64,000 nt of DNA from Sphingobacterium sp. ML3W (GTDB lineage: Bacteria > Bacteroidota > Bacteroidia > Sphingobacteriales > Sphingobacteriaceae), in NCBI RefSeq assembly GCF_029542085.1, contig NZ_CP107036.1, forward strand, positions 62,001-126,000, given 5' to 3'. How positions within the stretch are numbered: the first letter of the stretch is position 1; each line of letters starts with the position of its first letter. A program made the translations under genes and the position numbers. Below, piece by piece: positions 18,174 to 27,361 of this stretch. The notes below the pieces were generated by a model. The model worked only from the letters and a program-made list of their open reading frames with translations, had not been told where the DNA came from and searched no databases.

Positions 18174-19592
18174 ATGAATTTAGTGAAAGACGATTTTATC
18201 AAAGCCTTTTCTTTATATAAAGAAAAGGCTTTGCAGCATAGACGATTTAAACATCGGGATATTTTGCCATTATTGGAGAATAATAAAATCCATAATGAAC
18301 TTACAGTAGAGGAGATTGGAAGATCAGTAGAGGATCGTTCAATTTTTAGATTGAAATATGGGCAAGGGCCGATAAAAGTACTGTTGTGGTCGCAGATGCA
18401 TGGCGATGAGCCTACGGCAACAATGGCGCTATTTGATCTGTTTAATTTTTTTAAAGGGGAGGAGGATGGCTTTGATACTTTTCGAAAGGAGATCGCGGAG
18501 AAACTGACTTTATATTTTATTCCGATGTTGAACCCTGACGGCGCGGAGCGTTATCAGCGGAGAACGGCAATGGATGTGGACATGAATCGTGATGCGCGTG
18601 CTGTTGCAACTGTGGAAGGCGCTCTGTTGAAAGCACAGGCGATGTTATTAAAACCCGATTTTGCTTTTAATCTCCATAATCAGAATAATTATTACAATAT
18701 ACCTGGTACCGCGACCCCGGTGACAATTTCCTTGTTGGCTCCAGCATACGACTATGCGAGAAGTGTTAATACGGTCAGGGCAGATGCCATGCGGGTAATT
18801 GTGGGAATCAATAAGATATTACAGGAATTTATCCCAAATGCAGTGGCCAAATATGACGACGAGCATACCCCGCGTGGTTTTGGAGACAATTTTCAAAAAT
18901 GGGGTGCCAGCACTATTCTGATTGAATCAGGAGCCTATGCCGGTGATCCTGAGAAGCTGGAGGTTCGGAAATATAATTTCATTGCGCTATTACAGGCCTT
19001 TCTGGAAATCGCTTCGGGATCTTACTCGGAACATGATATTGCTGATTACAACGTGATTCCTTTTAATGATGAAAAGCTTCATGATGTTTTGATCCGGAAC
19101 CTATCTATCGAAAAAAATGGTAAGAAGATGCTCGTGGATGTAGCCATTCGGCAAAATGAAAAAACCGTAGTAAATGACTACTTTGTAGAGGGAGTGATCG
19201 AAGATATAGGCGATCTGCGGGACTTTTATGGATATACCGATCTTGATGTTGAAGGACTCCAATTTATTCCCGCAAAATTGTATACAGATCGGATATTTTC
19301 ACTAGCGGAATTAACTTTAGCAATGATAGGTGATTTGTTGAAACAGGGAATAGGAGCTATTCATATTGACAGTGATGAATCAATGGGAAAATTACATAGT
19401 TATCCAATAAATATCAGCGTTGATAAACAGCTTTTATTGGAGGATATGCTTTTACTGGGTTCGCGAGCCAACTTTTTTATTGGCACTAACCAGGATATTA
19501 AGTATGCTGTGATCAACGGCTACTTATTGAATCTGATGACTAATCTACCTGTGCAAAAATGTAAAAACAATATTTTCAGTTCCACTTCTTAA
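18174..19592 (+). CDS. M14-family zinc carboxypeptidase, possible murein-peptide amidase
   Basis: The 472-residue protein has an M14 catalytic domain in its N-terminal 60%. The zinc ligands are H-x2-E in MHGDEP (His76, Glu79) and the later His in FNLHNQNN. NPDGAERYQRRT and DMNRDAR are substrate motifs, and the catalytic Glu is in ILIESGAYAGD. The C-terminal 190 residues match no domain I recognise. No signal peptide is seen. MpaA, an M14 enzyme, cuts the gamma-D-Glu-diaminopimelate bond of murein tripeptide. The position 1 nt behind an LD-carboxypeptidase makes that activity plausible, but substrate specificity is inference. The end of the transcript is a shared bidirectional terminator. Confidence 0.82.
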   Translation: MNLVKDDFIKAFSLYKEKALQHRRFKHRDILPLLENNKIHNELTVEEIGRSVEDRSIFRLKYGQGPIKVLLWSQMHGDEPTATMALFDLFNFFKGEEDGFDTFRKEIAEKLTLYFIPMLNPDGAERYQRRTAMDVDMNRDARAVATVEGALLKAQAMLLKPDFAFNLHNQNNYYNIPGTATPVTISLLAPAYDYARSVNTVRADAMRVIVGINKILQEFIPNAVAKYDDEHTPRGFGDNFQKWGASTILIESGAYAGDPEKLEVRKYNFIALLQAFLEIASGSYSEHDIADYNVIPFNDEKLHDVLIRNLSIEKNGKKMLVDVAIRQNEKTVVNDYFVEGVIEDIGDLRDFYGYTDLDVEGLQFIPAKLYTDRIFSLAELTLAMIGDLLKQGIGAIHIDSDESMGKLHSYPINISVDKQLLLEDMLLLGSRANFFIGTNQDIKYAVINGYLLNLMTNLPVQKCKNNIFSSTS

Positions 19593-19679
19593 GTGCTCTT
19601 TTTGCTTTTATTAAGGTAATTTGAGTTTTATCAACCAAGCTGACTGATAGGGGAGATCGTAATATAATAGCGTTGATTA

Positions 19680-19725
19680 AATACAAATGCCCCAAAAAGT
19701 ATTTAATTTTTGAGGCATTTGTATT
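19680..19725. terminator. bidirectional terminator between convergent genes
   Basis: A 12-bp perfect stem (AATACAAATGCC at 19680-19691 with 19714-19725) with a further CCAAAAA/TTTTTGA inner match. It separates the M14 gene (+) from the SusD gene (-). Confidence 0.8.
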
Positions 19726-19759
19726 AGAATATATTTTCCGTTACGTGGAATAAATCATG

Positions 19760-21217
19760 CTATGGCTTATCCCACCATACTCTTGCATTAAGTCCGTCGG
19801 CACCACCGTATGGGAAAGCTGCAACAGCAGTATTATAGTTCACTGTATTATTTGATGCTTCCTGGGTAGGGTAGCCTTCTCTACGTGGAATCAGATTTCC
19901 ATTGGCTCCTGCAGGTGCCATTAAAACAGGGAAACCCGTTCTTCTCCATTCTGACCAAGCCTCATAACCATTTAAGAAAAGATGGATCCAACGTTGCTCG
20001 GCAATCTGCTGTATAGCCGTAGCAGCCGTATATGCTACCGAGGGTTGGGTAATATATGCATCTATGGTGGAAGCAGAAGTCGCATTAGCTGTCCATGAAT
20101 TAATAGACTCTCTGATCGCATTTTTGTAGTTGGTTTCTGCAACAGCATCACCACCATTTATCCATCCTAATTTCGCGGCCTCAGCCATTGCAAACAATAC
20201 TTGGGGGTAAGTCACTAAGTTGACTGGAGAATTTTGTTGTCTAAGCTTGGCCCCCAACAATGATATTCCCGGAATATCACCAGAATTTCCAGCCGCTTTT
20301 CCATATTCTAAACCAACATATTCCCCTGCTTGATTCTTGTCACCATAGATCGGTAAACGCGGATCATTTTTAGGTTTCATATAATCTACTAGAGGCTTAC
20401 TCAGTGCGAACCACTGACGTTCGAGACGCGTGAACGAATTATACCAGAAATTTTCATGATCCTTTTCCGCTAAATGTGGATAGGCAAAATTGTCCGCATT
20501 AGAGGTCATGACACCGTCTGCTAAAGCACTGGCAAATTCCTGTTTACCCCAAGTGGCATCCACTTTGGACAAACGGAGTGCCATAAGAAGGCGAATCGTA
20601 TTACCGACTTTCTTCCATTTGCTCATGTTGCCATTGAAGATGATCTCATTTTTTAATGTAGCATTGGGATCTAGGGTGGAACTTGCCTCCTTTAGCTGTT
20701 TGAACAGGCTTGTGTAGATTTCTTTCTGCGTATCATATTTAGGAAGGCGATTCTGACTTCCCTTCAGCGCATCGCTATAAGGTAAATCTCCCCAACGATC
20801 GGTCATATGCAACATAAAATAAGACTCCAGAATATTAGCTAGCGCAATTTGGTTAGCCGCACTACCCTCTGATTCACTTAATGTTCCATTTTTAGCTTTA
20901 TCCTTTACTTCCTGAATATTTTTTAACGGGCCCTTATACCAACTTTCAAAATTTAAATTGGTTGATATATACCTAGAGTTGTCTGTATATGTCGTTAACG
21001 ATAAATATTGAGGGTAATGTACCCCCATCTGATTAGCCGTATTGGCACTCGTCCCTGATAGAAAGAACTCTGCATTGGCTAATAATTGCATGCCTGTTGC
21101 AGTGGAAGGATTATTCGGGTCTATATCATATGAATCGTCAAATTTTTTACTGCACGATACCGTCGTCGTTATAATAGCAAAAACGAGGGCATATTTTAAT
21201 AATGATAACTGTTTCAT
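19760..21217 (-). CDS. SusD/RagB-like outer-surface lipoprotein
   Basis: The 485-residue lipoprotein has signal peptide MKQLSLLKYALVFAIITT and a lipobox ending TVSC (Cys22). Helical TPR-like segments and the N-terminal YDIDPNNPSTATGMQLLANAEFFL stretch resemble the SusD-like_2 branch. The C-terminal EQRWIHLFLNGYEAWSEWRRTGFP motif is typical of that branch. SusD proteins lid the paired SusC transporter and bind the ligand at the cell surface. It follows susC by 4 nt, so they form one unit. SusD-like_2 proteins often serve peptide or non-starch ligands. Here the neighbours suggest murein peptides (inference). No glycoside hydrolase is nearby. Confidence 0.9.
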   Translation of the reverse strand: MKQLSLLKYALVFAIITTTVSCSKKFDDSYDIDPNNPSTATGMQLLANAEFFLSGTSANTANQMGVHYPQYLSLTTYTDNSRYISTNLNFESWYKGPLKNIQEVKDKAKNGTLSESEGSAANQIALANILESYFMLHMTDRWGDLPYSDALKGSQNRLPKYDTQKEIYTSLFKQLKEASSTLDPNATLKNEIIFNGNMSKWKKVGNTIRLLMALRLSKVDATWGKQEFASALADGVMTSNADNFAYPHLAEKDHENFWYNSFTRLERQWFALSKPLVDYMKPKNDPRLPIYGDKNQAGEYVGLEYGKAAGNSGDIPGISLLGAKLRQQNSPVNLVTYPQVLFAMAEAAKLGWINGGDAVAETNYKNAIRESINSWTANATSASTIDAYITQPSVAYTAATAIQQIAEQRWIHLFLNGYEAWSEWRRTGFPVLMAPAGANGNLIPRREGYPTQEASNNTVNYNTAVAAFPYGGADGLNARVWWDKP

Positions 21218-21221
21218 GATT

Positions 21222-24200
21222 TTAGAATTTAAAGCTTAGGTTTACCCCGTAAGAACGTACTGTTTGCAATTCCCCTTTCTCGATCCAACTGATGGATGCA
21301 CTTCCCATAGAAAGTTCGGAAGGATCAATTCCTTTCGGTGCTTTTTGCCAGATCATCCATGGGTTTCTCGCAATAGCAGCAATACGGATAGATTTAAATG
21401 GTGTTTTCTTTAATGTATTTTCAGAAAATGTATACCCTAGACTTACTTCTCTCAATTTTATATAGGAGGCATTGAATAACCATTCTTCGTAAAATTTAGT
21501 TCCGATCTGGTTTCTAAAATAGCTTCTTGCATCGACAAATGCATTGACAGCTTCCCCCGTAGCTTGCGAAATACCCGAAATTTCGTACCCACCACCGTCA
21601 GCTAATGGATCGCGTACATTTTTGCCATTGCTATTCATTGCAGCAGTCTCTTCTGCCTGTCCGGATTTTACAGCGAGCATTTTAGACCAGCTAAAAAATT
21701 TGCCCCCAGATTGGAAGTCTATCATGGCATTAAAATCGATGTTTTTATATCGGATTGAGTTTAAGAATCCACCCGTAAAATTGGGGAGAACAGAGCCGAA
21801 ATCTTTGTTCAGTTCCTGTATCGGCATGTTATTGGCATCCAATAAAATTTTTCCTGTTGCTTGATCGCGCAAATAGCCCGGCCCTATTAAAGTACCAAAT
21901 GCTTTTCCCCTGTCTGCTCTTAAATAAACTGTTTGACTAGAATAAGTGTTTAAATCCAACTGGTAAGAATTAATATTGTCGATCAATTCGTGGATTTTAC
22001 TGTTGTTTCTTGCAAAATTCAAGGTCGTATTCCAGGTGAAGTTAGCTGATTTCACAGGTGTTCCAGAAAGCGATATTTCGATACCGTTGTTCTCAATATC
22101 TCCGGCATTCACAAATTCAGATTCATATCCGGTAGCTGATGACTGTGATAGATCAATAACTTGTTTTTTATTACGTTGTTGGTAATAAGTGAAATCAAGT
22201 CCTAAGCGATCATTGAAAAATTTGAGGTCTGTACCGATCTCAAAAGTATGGGCAAAAGATGGTTCCAGATTCGCATTTTTTAGTTTATCCGGGACAGATA
22301 CGGTTGTAATTGTACCTGTACTGGTTTTGTAGGCCGTCCCCATTTGATAGTTTAAAAGTGCAGAATAAGGATCAACATCAGAGCCCGCAATCGCATAGGA
22401 AGCTCTCAATTTACCAAAAGATAGTACTTTGGAATCGAATAGTTCGCTAAATAGGAAAGATCCAGAAACCGATGGATAAACATAAGAATTGTTGTTTTTA
22501 GGCAATGCTGATGATACGTCCTGACGAATTGATGCGTCAATAAAGTAGATATCCTTATAACCGACAGAGGCCATTGCATACAGTGACCGGATTTGTTTTT
22601 TCAATTTATAGGAAGTTGTTTCCGGACGGTCAATAGATGCCGCAATATTATAAAATCCCCTCGTTGCCAAGCCGCCAACAGTAGCTTGCGAAACATAAGA
22701 ATAGTCGCGGGTATAAATATTGGTACCTAAATTAGCATTTAGCGAAAAATCATTCCACTTGTTGTTGTACTCTGCTAAAAACTCATAATTGCTCTCATCA
22801 TTTTGATATTTTCCTACAGAAAATGCTTCATCTAAACGACCCCCAAATGCGGTTCTACTGCTGAGGTTTTGCGTAAAGAAATCTTTTCTTACAAAACCTG
22901 AAACCTTTAGATTGTCAAAAATTTTATAGGATACGTTAACATCTCCAAATACCCGATCGCGCGAGTCATTATTTAGATTTTCGTAAGCGTCAAAAAATGG
23001 ATTGTTCCAGTCAGAGGGTTTGTTATTTGTAATTATTCCTGTAGATGTATTCGGATTTACGTTCCAGTTTAATATCGTCCCATCCGCATATTTATAGTTA
23101 CGGAGTCTATTAATATCAATGTTGCGTTGAAACCATTGTGTAGCACCTGTGAATGATCCCTGATAACCTTGTACAGGTCTTTGTCCATTATTGTTTGCGT
23201 AATTGATATTGGCTCCAACAACCAGTTTAGATGTGATGTCCAATGTTCCATTTAAGCCAAAATTATTTCTCTTTAGGGAAGTATTGGGGATAACACCTTT
23301 GATATAAGTATTATTATAGCTAAAGCGGATTGCGGCATTTTCATTACCGCCAGCAATTGTCAGACCATTGTTTGTTGTGAATCCCGTATTATAGAAATCC
23401 TGTATGTTGTTAGGTTGGGGTGAAAAAGGAGTGGTTTTGCCAAAGTCGGCATCTTGGGGATAAAAGCTATAAAACATGCGAACGGGAGTTCCGTCCATTT
23501 TTGGCCCCCAAGATTCGTCGTTACCATTGACATAGTACTCTCCAGAAGCTAATTTCAGGAAGGTTTGATTATTACCGACACCATAAGTGTTTTGTAGCGG
23601 CATAAAGTTGCCTGTTTTCTCCCAGGAAGTAGCAGAGTTAAATCCTATGTCAATTTTTTTAGGCCCCTTTTTTCCTTTTTTTGTTGTAATCATGATTACA
23701 CCATATTGTCCCCGCATACCATATAGCGCAGAAGCAGTAGGGCCTTTCAGGACATTGATTGTTTCGATATCTTCAGGATTGATATCCTGTCCAACGTTTC
23801 CAAGGTCTACACCATTACCTGTTGAACTACTGAAATTCGAATTTGAGATCGGTGTGCCATCGATGACCATAAGCGGTTGGCCTCCACCTGTAACTGAGTT
23901 AACACCGCGGATCTTGATTTTTTGTGTTCCACCCAAATTTGCGCCAGAAGATCCCGTTACTTGTGCACCAGCAACTTTTCCTGCTAAGGAACCTAGTACA
24001 TTTGTTTCTTTTGTAAATGTTAAATCATCTCCTTTGACTTGTTGTGCAGAATAACCAATGGATTTTTGGGACCGTTTGATCCCTAATGCTGTTACAACCA
24101 CTTCATCTAAAGCCTGTTCGTTGCCGACGAGTGTAACGCTGATCGTTTTCCGGCCATTGACCTGAACCTCCTGCGCATTATAGCCAACAGCAGATAGGAG

Positions 24201-24413
24201 TAGTGTGGCATTCGAATTTGCATTGAGCGTGAATAAGCCTTGTTCGTTGGTAGATGTTCCTTGGCTGGATCCTTTGACATTTATGGTAACTCCACTGATG
24301 GGATTTCCATTGCTGTCGGTGATTTTTCCAGCAATCTGAATCTGTTGCGCGTATAGTGACTGCATCGAACTACAGGCTATGAGACACAACGTTGTGAGCA
24401 CATGTTGTTTCAT
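21222..24413 (-). CDS. SusC/RagA-family TonB-linked outer membrane transporter
   Basis: This 1,063-residue protein has a signal peptide (to about 22), a carboxypeptidase-D regulatory-like domain (about 25-100; IAGKITDSNGNPISGVTINV), a TonB box-like region (ALDEVVVTALGIKRS), a plug domain (about 115-235) with the SusC hallmark RGVNSVTGGGQPLMVIDG, and a 22-strand beta-barrel ending in an aromatic residue (VNLSFKF). It lacks an STN domain, so anti-sigma-factor signalling through it is not expected. It pairs with the SusD lipoprotein 4 nt downstream to import ligands too large for porins. Upstream on the same strand are the epimerase and endopeptidase genes, separated by a hairpin. Confidence 0.92.
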   Translation of the reverse strand: MKQHVLTTLCLIACSSMQSLYAQQIQIAGKITDSNGNPISGVTINVKGSSQGTSTNEQGLFTLNANSNATLLLSAVGYNAQEVQVNGRKTISVTLVGNEQALDEVVVTALGIKRSQKSIGYSAQQVKGDDLTFTKETNVLGSLAGKVAGAQVTGSSGANLGGTQKIKIRGVNSVTGGGQPLMVIDGTPISNSNFSSSTGNGVDLGNVGQDINPEDIETINVLKGPTASALYGMRGQYGVIMITTKKGKKGPKKIDIGFNSATSWEKTGNFMPLQNTYGVGNNQTFLKLASGEYYVNGNDESWGPKMDGTPVRMFYSFYPQDADFGKTTPFSPQPNNIQDFYNTGFTTNNGLTIAGGNENAAIRFSYNNTYIKGVIPNTSLKRNNFGLNGTLDITSKLVVGANINYANNNGQRPVQGYQGSFTGATQWFQRNIDINRLRNYKYADGTILNWNVNPNTSTGIITNNKPSDWNNPFFDAYENLNNDSRDRVFGDVNVSYKIFDNLKVSGFVRKDFFTQNLSSRTAFGGRLDEAFSVGKYQNDESNYEFLAEYNNKWNDFSLNANLGTNIYTRDYSYVSQATVGGLATRGFYNIAASIDRPETTSYKLKKQIRSLYAMASVGYKDIYFIDASIRQDVSSALPKNNNSYVYPSVSGSFLFSELFDSKVLSFGKLRASYAIAGSDVDPYSALLNYQMGTAYKTSTGTITTVSVPDKLKNANLEPSFAHTFEIGTDLKFFNDRLGLDFTYYQQRNKKQVIDLSQSSATGYESEFVNAGDIENNGIEISLSGTPVKSANFTWNTTLNFARNNSKIHELIDNINSYQLDLNTYSSQTVYLRADRGKAFGTLIGPGYLRDQATGKILLDANNMPIQELNKDFGSVLPNFTGGFLNSIRYKNIDFNAMIDFQSGGKFFSWSKMLAVKSGQAEETAAMNSNGKNVRDPLADGGGYEISGISQATGEAVNAFVDARSYFRNQIGTKFYEEWLFNASYIKLREVSLGYTFSENTLKKTPFKSIRIAAIARNPWMIWQKAPKGIDPSELSMGSASISWIEKGELQTVRSYGVNLSFKF

Positions 24414-24485
24414 AAAGTGTGAATTGATTAATTTAGTTTGTTAATATCTTGGTAAAATTGGCTATTGGTTATAACTCCGATAGCG

Positions 24486-24531
24486 ATTCAATGCAATGTT
24501 TTTCTTTAAGACAAAAAACATTGCATTGAAT
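24486..24531 (-). repeat. 18-bp perfect hairpin between epimerase and susC
   Basis: 24486-24503 is the exact reverse complement of 24514-24531, with a 10-nt loop. It begins 7 nt behind the epimerase stop. On the minus strand no T-run follows the stem, so it is better explained as an intercistronic mRNA stabiliser or processing site than as a full terminator. Confidence 0.7.
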
Positions 24532-24537
24532 ATAATG

Positions 24538-25593
24538 TTATTTTCTTAAAATTCCAATTCCAGGACGGTCCGGCAAGAAGCAGTTTCCGTTGATCACTGT
24601 CATTCCGTCGTAGATATCATTATCGATCAGTAGTGCCCCATCTAGATCTGCCCAGTCGGTCAATGGTGCTAATTGTGCCGCAGCGCTGATAGCGCATGAG
24701 GTTTCAGTCATGCAACCAATCATTACTTTCATTTCGAGAGAACGTGCAAGTTCGGCCATTCGTTTGGCTTCACGCATGCCTGTACATTTCATCAGTTTGA
24801 TGTTGATACCACTGTAAACTCCTTTTAGTGCAGGCACATCAACTAACCGTTGACAACCTTCATCCGCAATTGTTGGGATTGGACTATGTTCAGTCAGCCA
24901 GGCATTATCATCGACCTGTTCTTTGGGCATGGGTTGTTCAAGGAAAGAAACATTTCGCTCAGCGAGCCAATGTGCCATTTCCAATGCTTCTTCCCGCGTT
25001 TTCCAACCCTGATTGACATCTGCACATAAGGGACGGTCAGTGACCTGACGAATGGTGTCAATGATCATCTTATCGGTATCCAGTCCCAACTTTACTTTTA
25101 GGATCTTAAATTGATCCGCTTCAGCAACCTTTTTACGGATCATATCCTCCGTATCGATGCCGATGGTGTAGGACGTCGGTGGGATAAGATCGGGGTTTAA
25201 TCCCCAGATTTTATAAAACGGCTGGCCCATAATCTTACCAAGTACATCGTGCAATGCGATGTCAATGGCTGCTTTTGCTGCGGTATTTTTTGTTGCTACT
25301 TGATCTATATAGTGTAAGATCTCTTCGGTTTGGAAAGGGGAGTTGAATGCTGATAGATCAATTTGATTTAAAAAAGCGATAACACTTTCCTGTGATTCAC
25401 CAAGGTATGGTGGCATGCTGGCCTCACCATAACCTACAATACCATCGTACTCCAGTTCGGTCAATACAACGGGTGTTGTACTTCGGCTGTAGGAAGCAAC
25501 GGTGAAAACATGCCGCAATGTTAACGTATATGGACGGAACCGTAATTTAAAAAAGCCAAAGTCTTTGCTGATCCATTCAGATTGGTTGCTCAT
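24538..25593 (-). CDS. L-Ala-D/L-Glu-type dipeptide epimerase
   Basis: This 351-residue enolase-superfamily enzyme (mandelate-racemase/muconate-lactonising subgroup) has the acid-base Lys pair in LKVKLG (about residue 165) and IKLMKCTG (about 268). The metal ligands are in CADVNQGW, LEQPMPKE and IADEGCQ. The C-terminal ADLDGALLI holds the D-x-D signature used by dipeptide epimerases to bind the substrate's alpha-ammonium group. Such enzymes convert L-Ala-D-Glu from murein into L-Ala-L-Glu. It lies 6 nt behind the NlpC/P60 gene. This pairing matches the YkfB-YkfC arrangement of Bacillus. Other dipeptide specificities cannot be excluded. Confidence 0.87.
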   Translation of the reverse strand: MSNQSEWISKDFGFFKLRFRPYTLTLRHVFTVASYSRSTTPVVLTELEYDGIVGYGEASMPPYLGESQESVIAFLNQIDLSAFNSPFQTEEILHYIDQVATKNTAAKAAIDIALHDVLGKIMGQPFYKIWGLNPDLIPPTSYTIGIDTEDMIRKKVAEADQFKILKVKLGLDTDKMIIDTIRQVTDRPLCADVNQGWKTREEALEMAHWLAERNVSFLEQPMPKEQVDDNAWLTEHSPIPTIADEGCQRLVDVPALKGVYSGINIKLMKCTGMREAKRMAELARSLEMKVMIGCMTETSCAISAAAQLAPLTDWADLDGALLIDNDIYDGMTVINGNCFLPDRPGIGILRK

Positions 25594-25599
25594 CTTGAT

Positions 25600-26826
25600 T
25601 TATTTATTGATATAATAATTGTTTTCAGCGATTTTTTGAATTGCACTATCCTTGGCTCCAAGGTAACGGCGGGCTGCTACCACAGTACGTGTTTGGAAGT
25701 CGTCGTAATCTGGCGAATCTTTTAGCATACTGTTTATACGGACCAATCCTGCAGCGTGAATAAAGGTACCATTACCAATATAAAGGGCTACATGGGTTAC
25801 CCGTGCGTTGGGATTATTGTTTTTACCTGCAGCAAAGAACAGTAAATCTGCTGGTTTAAGGTTTTTGAGTGCTTTGCTCGCATCGAAATGCCCCTCATTG
25901 TCCAGAATGTCTATCTTCTCGCCAGCCAGTACCTGTTGCGATGCATCTCTAGGGATGACAAAACCATTCATAAAGAAACTTGTCTTGGTAAAACCGCTAC
26001 AATCGACTCCTTTAACGGATGTTCCTCCCCATAAGTAAGGCAGTCCTAACATCGTTTTTGCGCTTGCGATAATATTTTCGGCAGTAGGAGTTCGTGTATC
26101 CAACCAGTTTTTTAAGGTTAAACTTTCAGCTTTTTTAATATATCCTTTTCGGCCATCGGGATAAGCAATCGTATAAAAGTTGCCTTTCTGTCCTGTTAAT
26201 TTTAAGATGTCGCCATAAACTAAATCCGATACCCGCTGGCTCTTCTCATCGGCTTCGGAATAGGATTTGCCAAATTCATTGGTGTAGATCAGCTTGTCCG
26301 CTTGCCTCCAGCTGTCAATTTCAGTTTTATCCATTACAGCTATTGAGGAGCTAGGTACCCATGCGATATACCCGTCGGGTGTCCGTACACGGTATTCACC
26401 ACTTTTTTTCTGCAATAAATCTACTTGTGTGCCCAGTAAGACCTGACTTGTCAATTCTGCAGCATTATTCGGATCGGTACGCATGTTGGCAACCGAAAGT
26501 CTTATTACGCCGTTAGTTTTACCTTCGACACTTGCGTCAGGTAATAGTTGGATTTGGATATTAGCGGATATTTCTTTCGCTTTTTGTTCGAGTACGAACT
26601 TCGCATCTTTTTCAGTTGTCTCGAGGATATATTGATTTTGTGGGATATCCGCTTTTTGAATAGCCACAATTTTCGTTCTTCGATCAGGTGCAAATTCACG
26701 TTTTACGTTTTCTTGCAATTCTTTGATTTTGAAATATGTTGTGGAATCTGCCTGCTGTGCATGGCCATGACTTGTGCCAATAAGACTTGCACATGCTAAA
26801 ATGGCGAATTTTAGTGTGTTTTTCAT
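25600..26826 (-). CDS. secreted NlpC/P60 endopeptidase with SH3 domains (YkfC-like)
   Basis: The 408-residue protein has signal peptide MKNTLKFAILACASLIG to about residue 24, then bacterial SH3 domains (about 110-165 and 180-235; RVRTPDGYIAWVPSS, GRKGYIKKAESL). The C-terminal NlpC/P60 cysteine-peptidase domain carries the catalytic Cys in GVDCSGFTK (about 275) and His residues in VTHVALYIGNG and FIHAAG. The family cuts gamma-D-glutamyl-diaminopimelate bonds of murein peptides, releasing L-Ala-D-Glu, the substrate of the epimerase encoded 6 nt downstream. It is probably periplasmic and the first gene of a four-gene unit with epimerase, SusC and SusD. A promoter candidate sits about 20-50 nt upstream. 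Confidence 0.9.
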   Translation of the reverse strand: MKNTLKFAILACASLIGTSHGHAQQADSTTYFKIKELQENVKREFAPDRRTKIVAIQKADIPQNQYILETTEKDAKFVLEQKAKEISANIQIQLLPDASVEGKTNGVIRLSVANMRTDPNNAAELTSQVLLGTQVDLLQKKSGEYRVRTPDGYIAWVPSSSIAVMDKTEIDSWRQADKLIYTNEFGKSYSEADEKSQRVSDLVYGDILKLTGQKGNFYTIAYPDGRKGYIKKAESLTLKNWLDTRTPTAENIIASAKTMLGLPYLWGGTSVKGVDCSGFTKTSFFMNGFVIPRDASQQVLAGEKIDILDNEGHFDASKALKNLKPADLLFFAAGKNNNPNARVTHVALYIGNGTFIHAAGLVRINSMLKDSPDYDDFQTRTVVAARRYLGAKDSAIQKIAENNYYINK

Positions 26827-26843
26827 GCTGATTAGTTTGTTTC

Positions 26844-26875
26844 TAAAGATAGGATTAATTCACAATATAAATCAA
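26844..26875 (-). promoter_or_regulatory. candidate promoter of the NlpC/P60 operon
   Basis: On the minus strand TTG (26873-26875), a 21-nt spacer and TATCTTTA (26844-26851). It is one mismatch from TAnnTTTG and lies 17 nt before the start codon. Confidence 0.55.
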
Positions 26876-26879
26876 TGTT

Positions 26880-27361
26880 TATTGTCGATTTTTAAGTGAT
26901 TTGAATATTGTGTTGCTAAAAAACGAATCTTTAGGCCTAATTTTAATTAATTTGTCTATTTGCTAAAACCATTTTGTATTATTGCTTATTGATAGCGAAA
27001 TCAGCTTTTTTTTTGGTGACTCTCTGTTCGAAGATAAGTCGGTGAGCGATTGAGATCCTTTTTGGAACCAATAGGCATGCTAAAAAAGAATATTGTCAAG
27101 TTTTTGATAATTTGGGGTTCGGGTGATAATAGGGTAAAAAAAGAAGATATTCTTATTCCCGATTTCGTTGGATTGCAAGCGTAATTGTGTGGTTTTATCA
27201 TGCAATTTTTACGATGATCCAATAAGAATTAGGAGCATCTTGGACTCCATCGTTATGGATGCATTATTCTACTCATGAGAATCAAAAAATAGTATATCCA
27301 TGTTTGGACGGTAGGACGCTACTCAAATGAAACAGGGTGTTAAAAGATAAATAATTTACAT
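26880..27361. other. non-coding gap
   Basis: About 480 bases between divergent genes. Short frames exist (for example 27001-27222, minus), but their residue make-up is not protein-like. No strong hairpin was seen. Confidence 0.5.

Noticed and set aside
27001..27222. 73-codon minus frame in the gap before the glycosylasparaginase gene
   Set aside because: Composition is not protein-like, with no promoter box or family resemblance.
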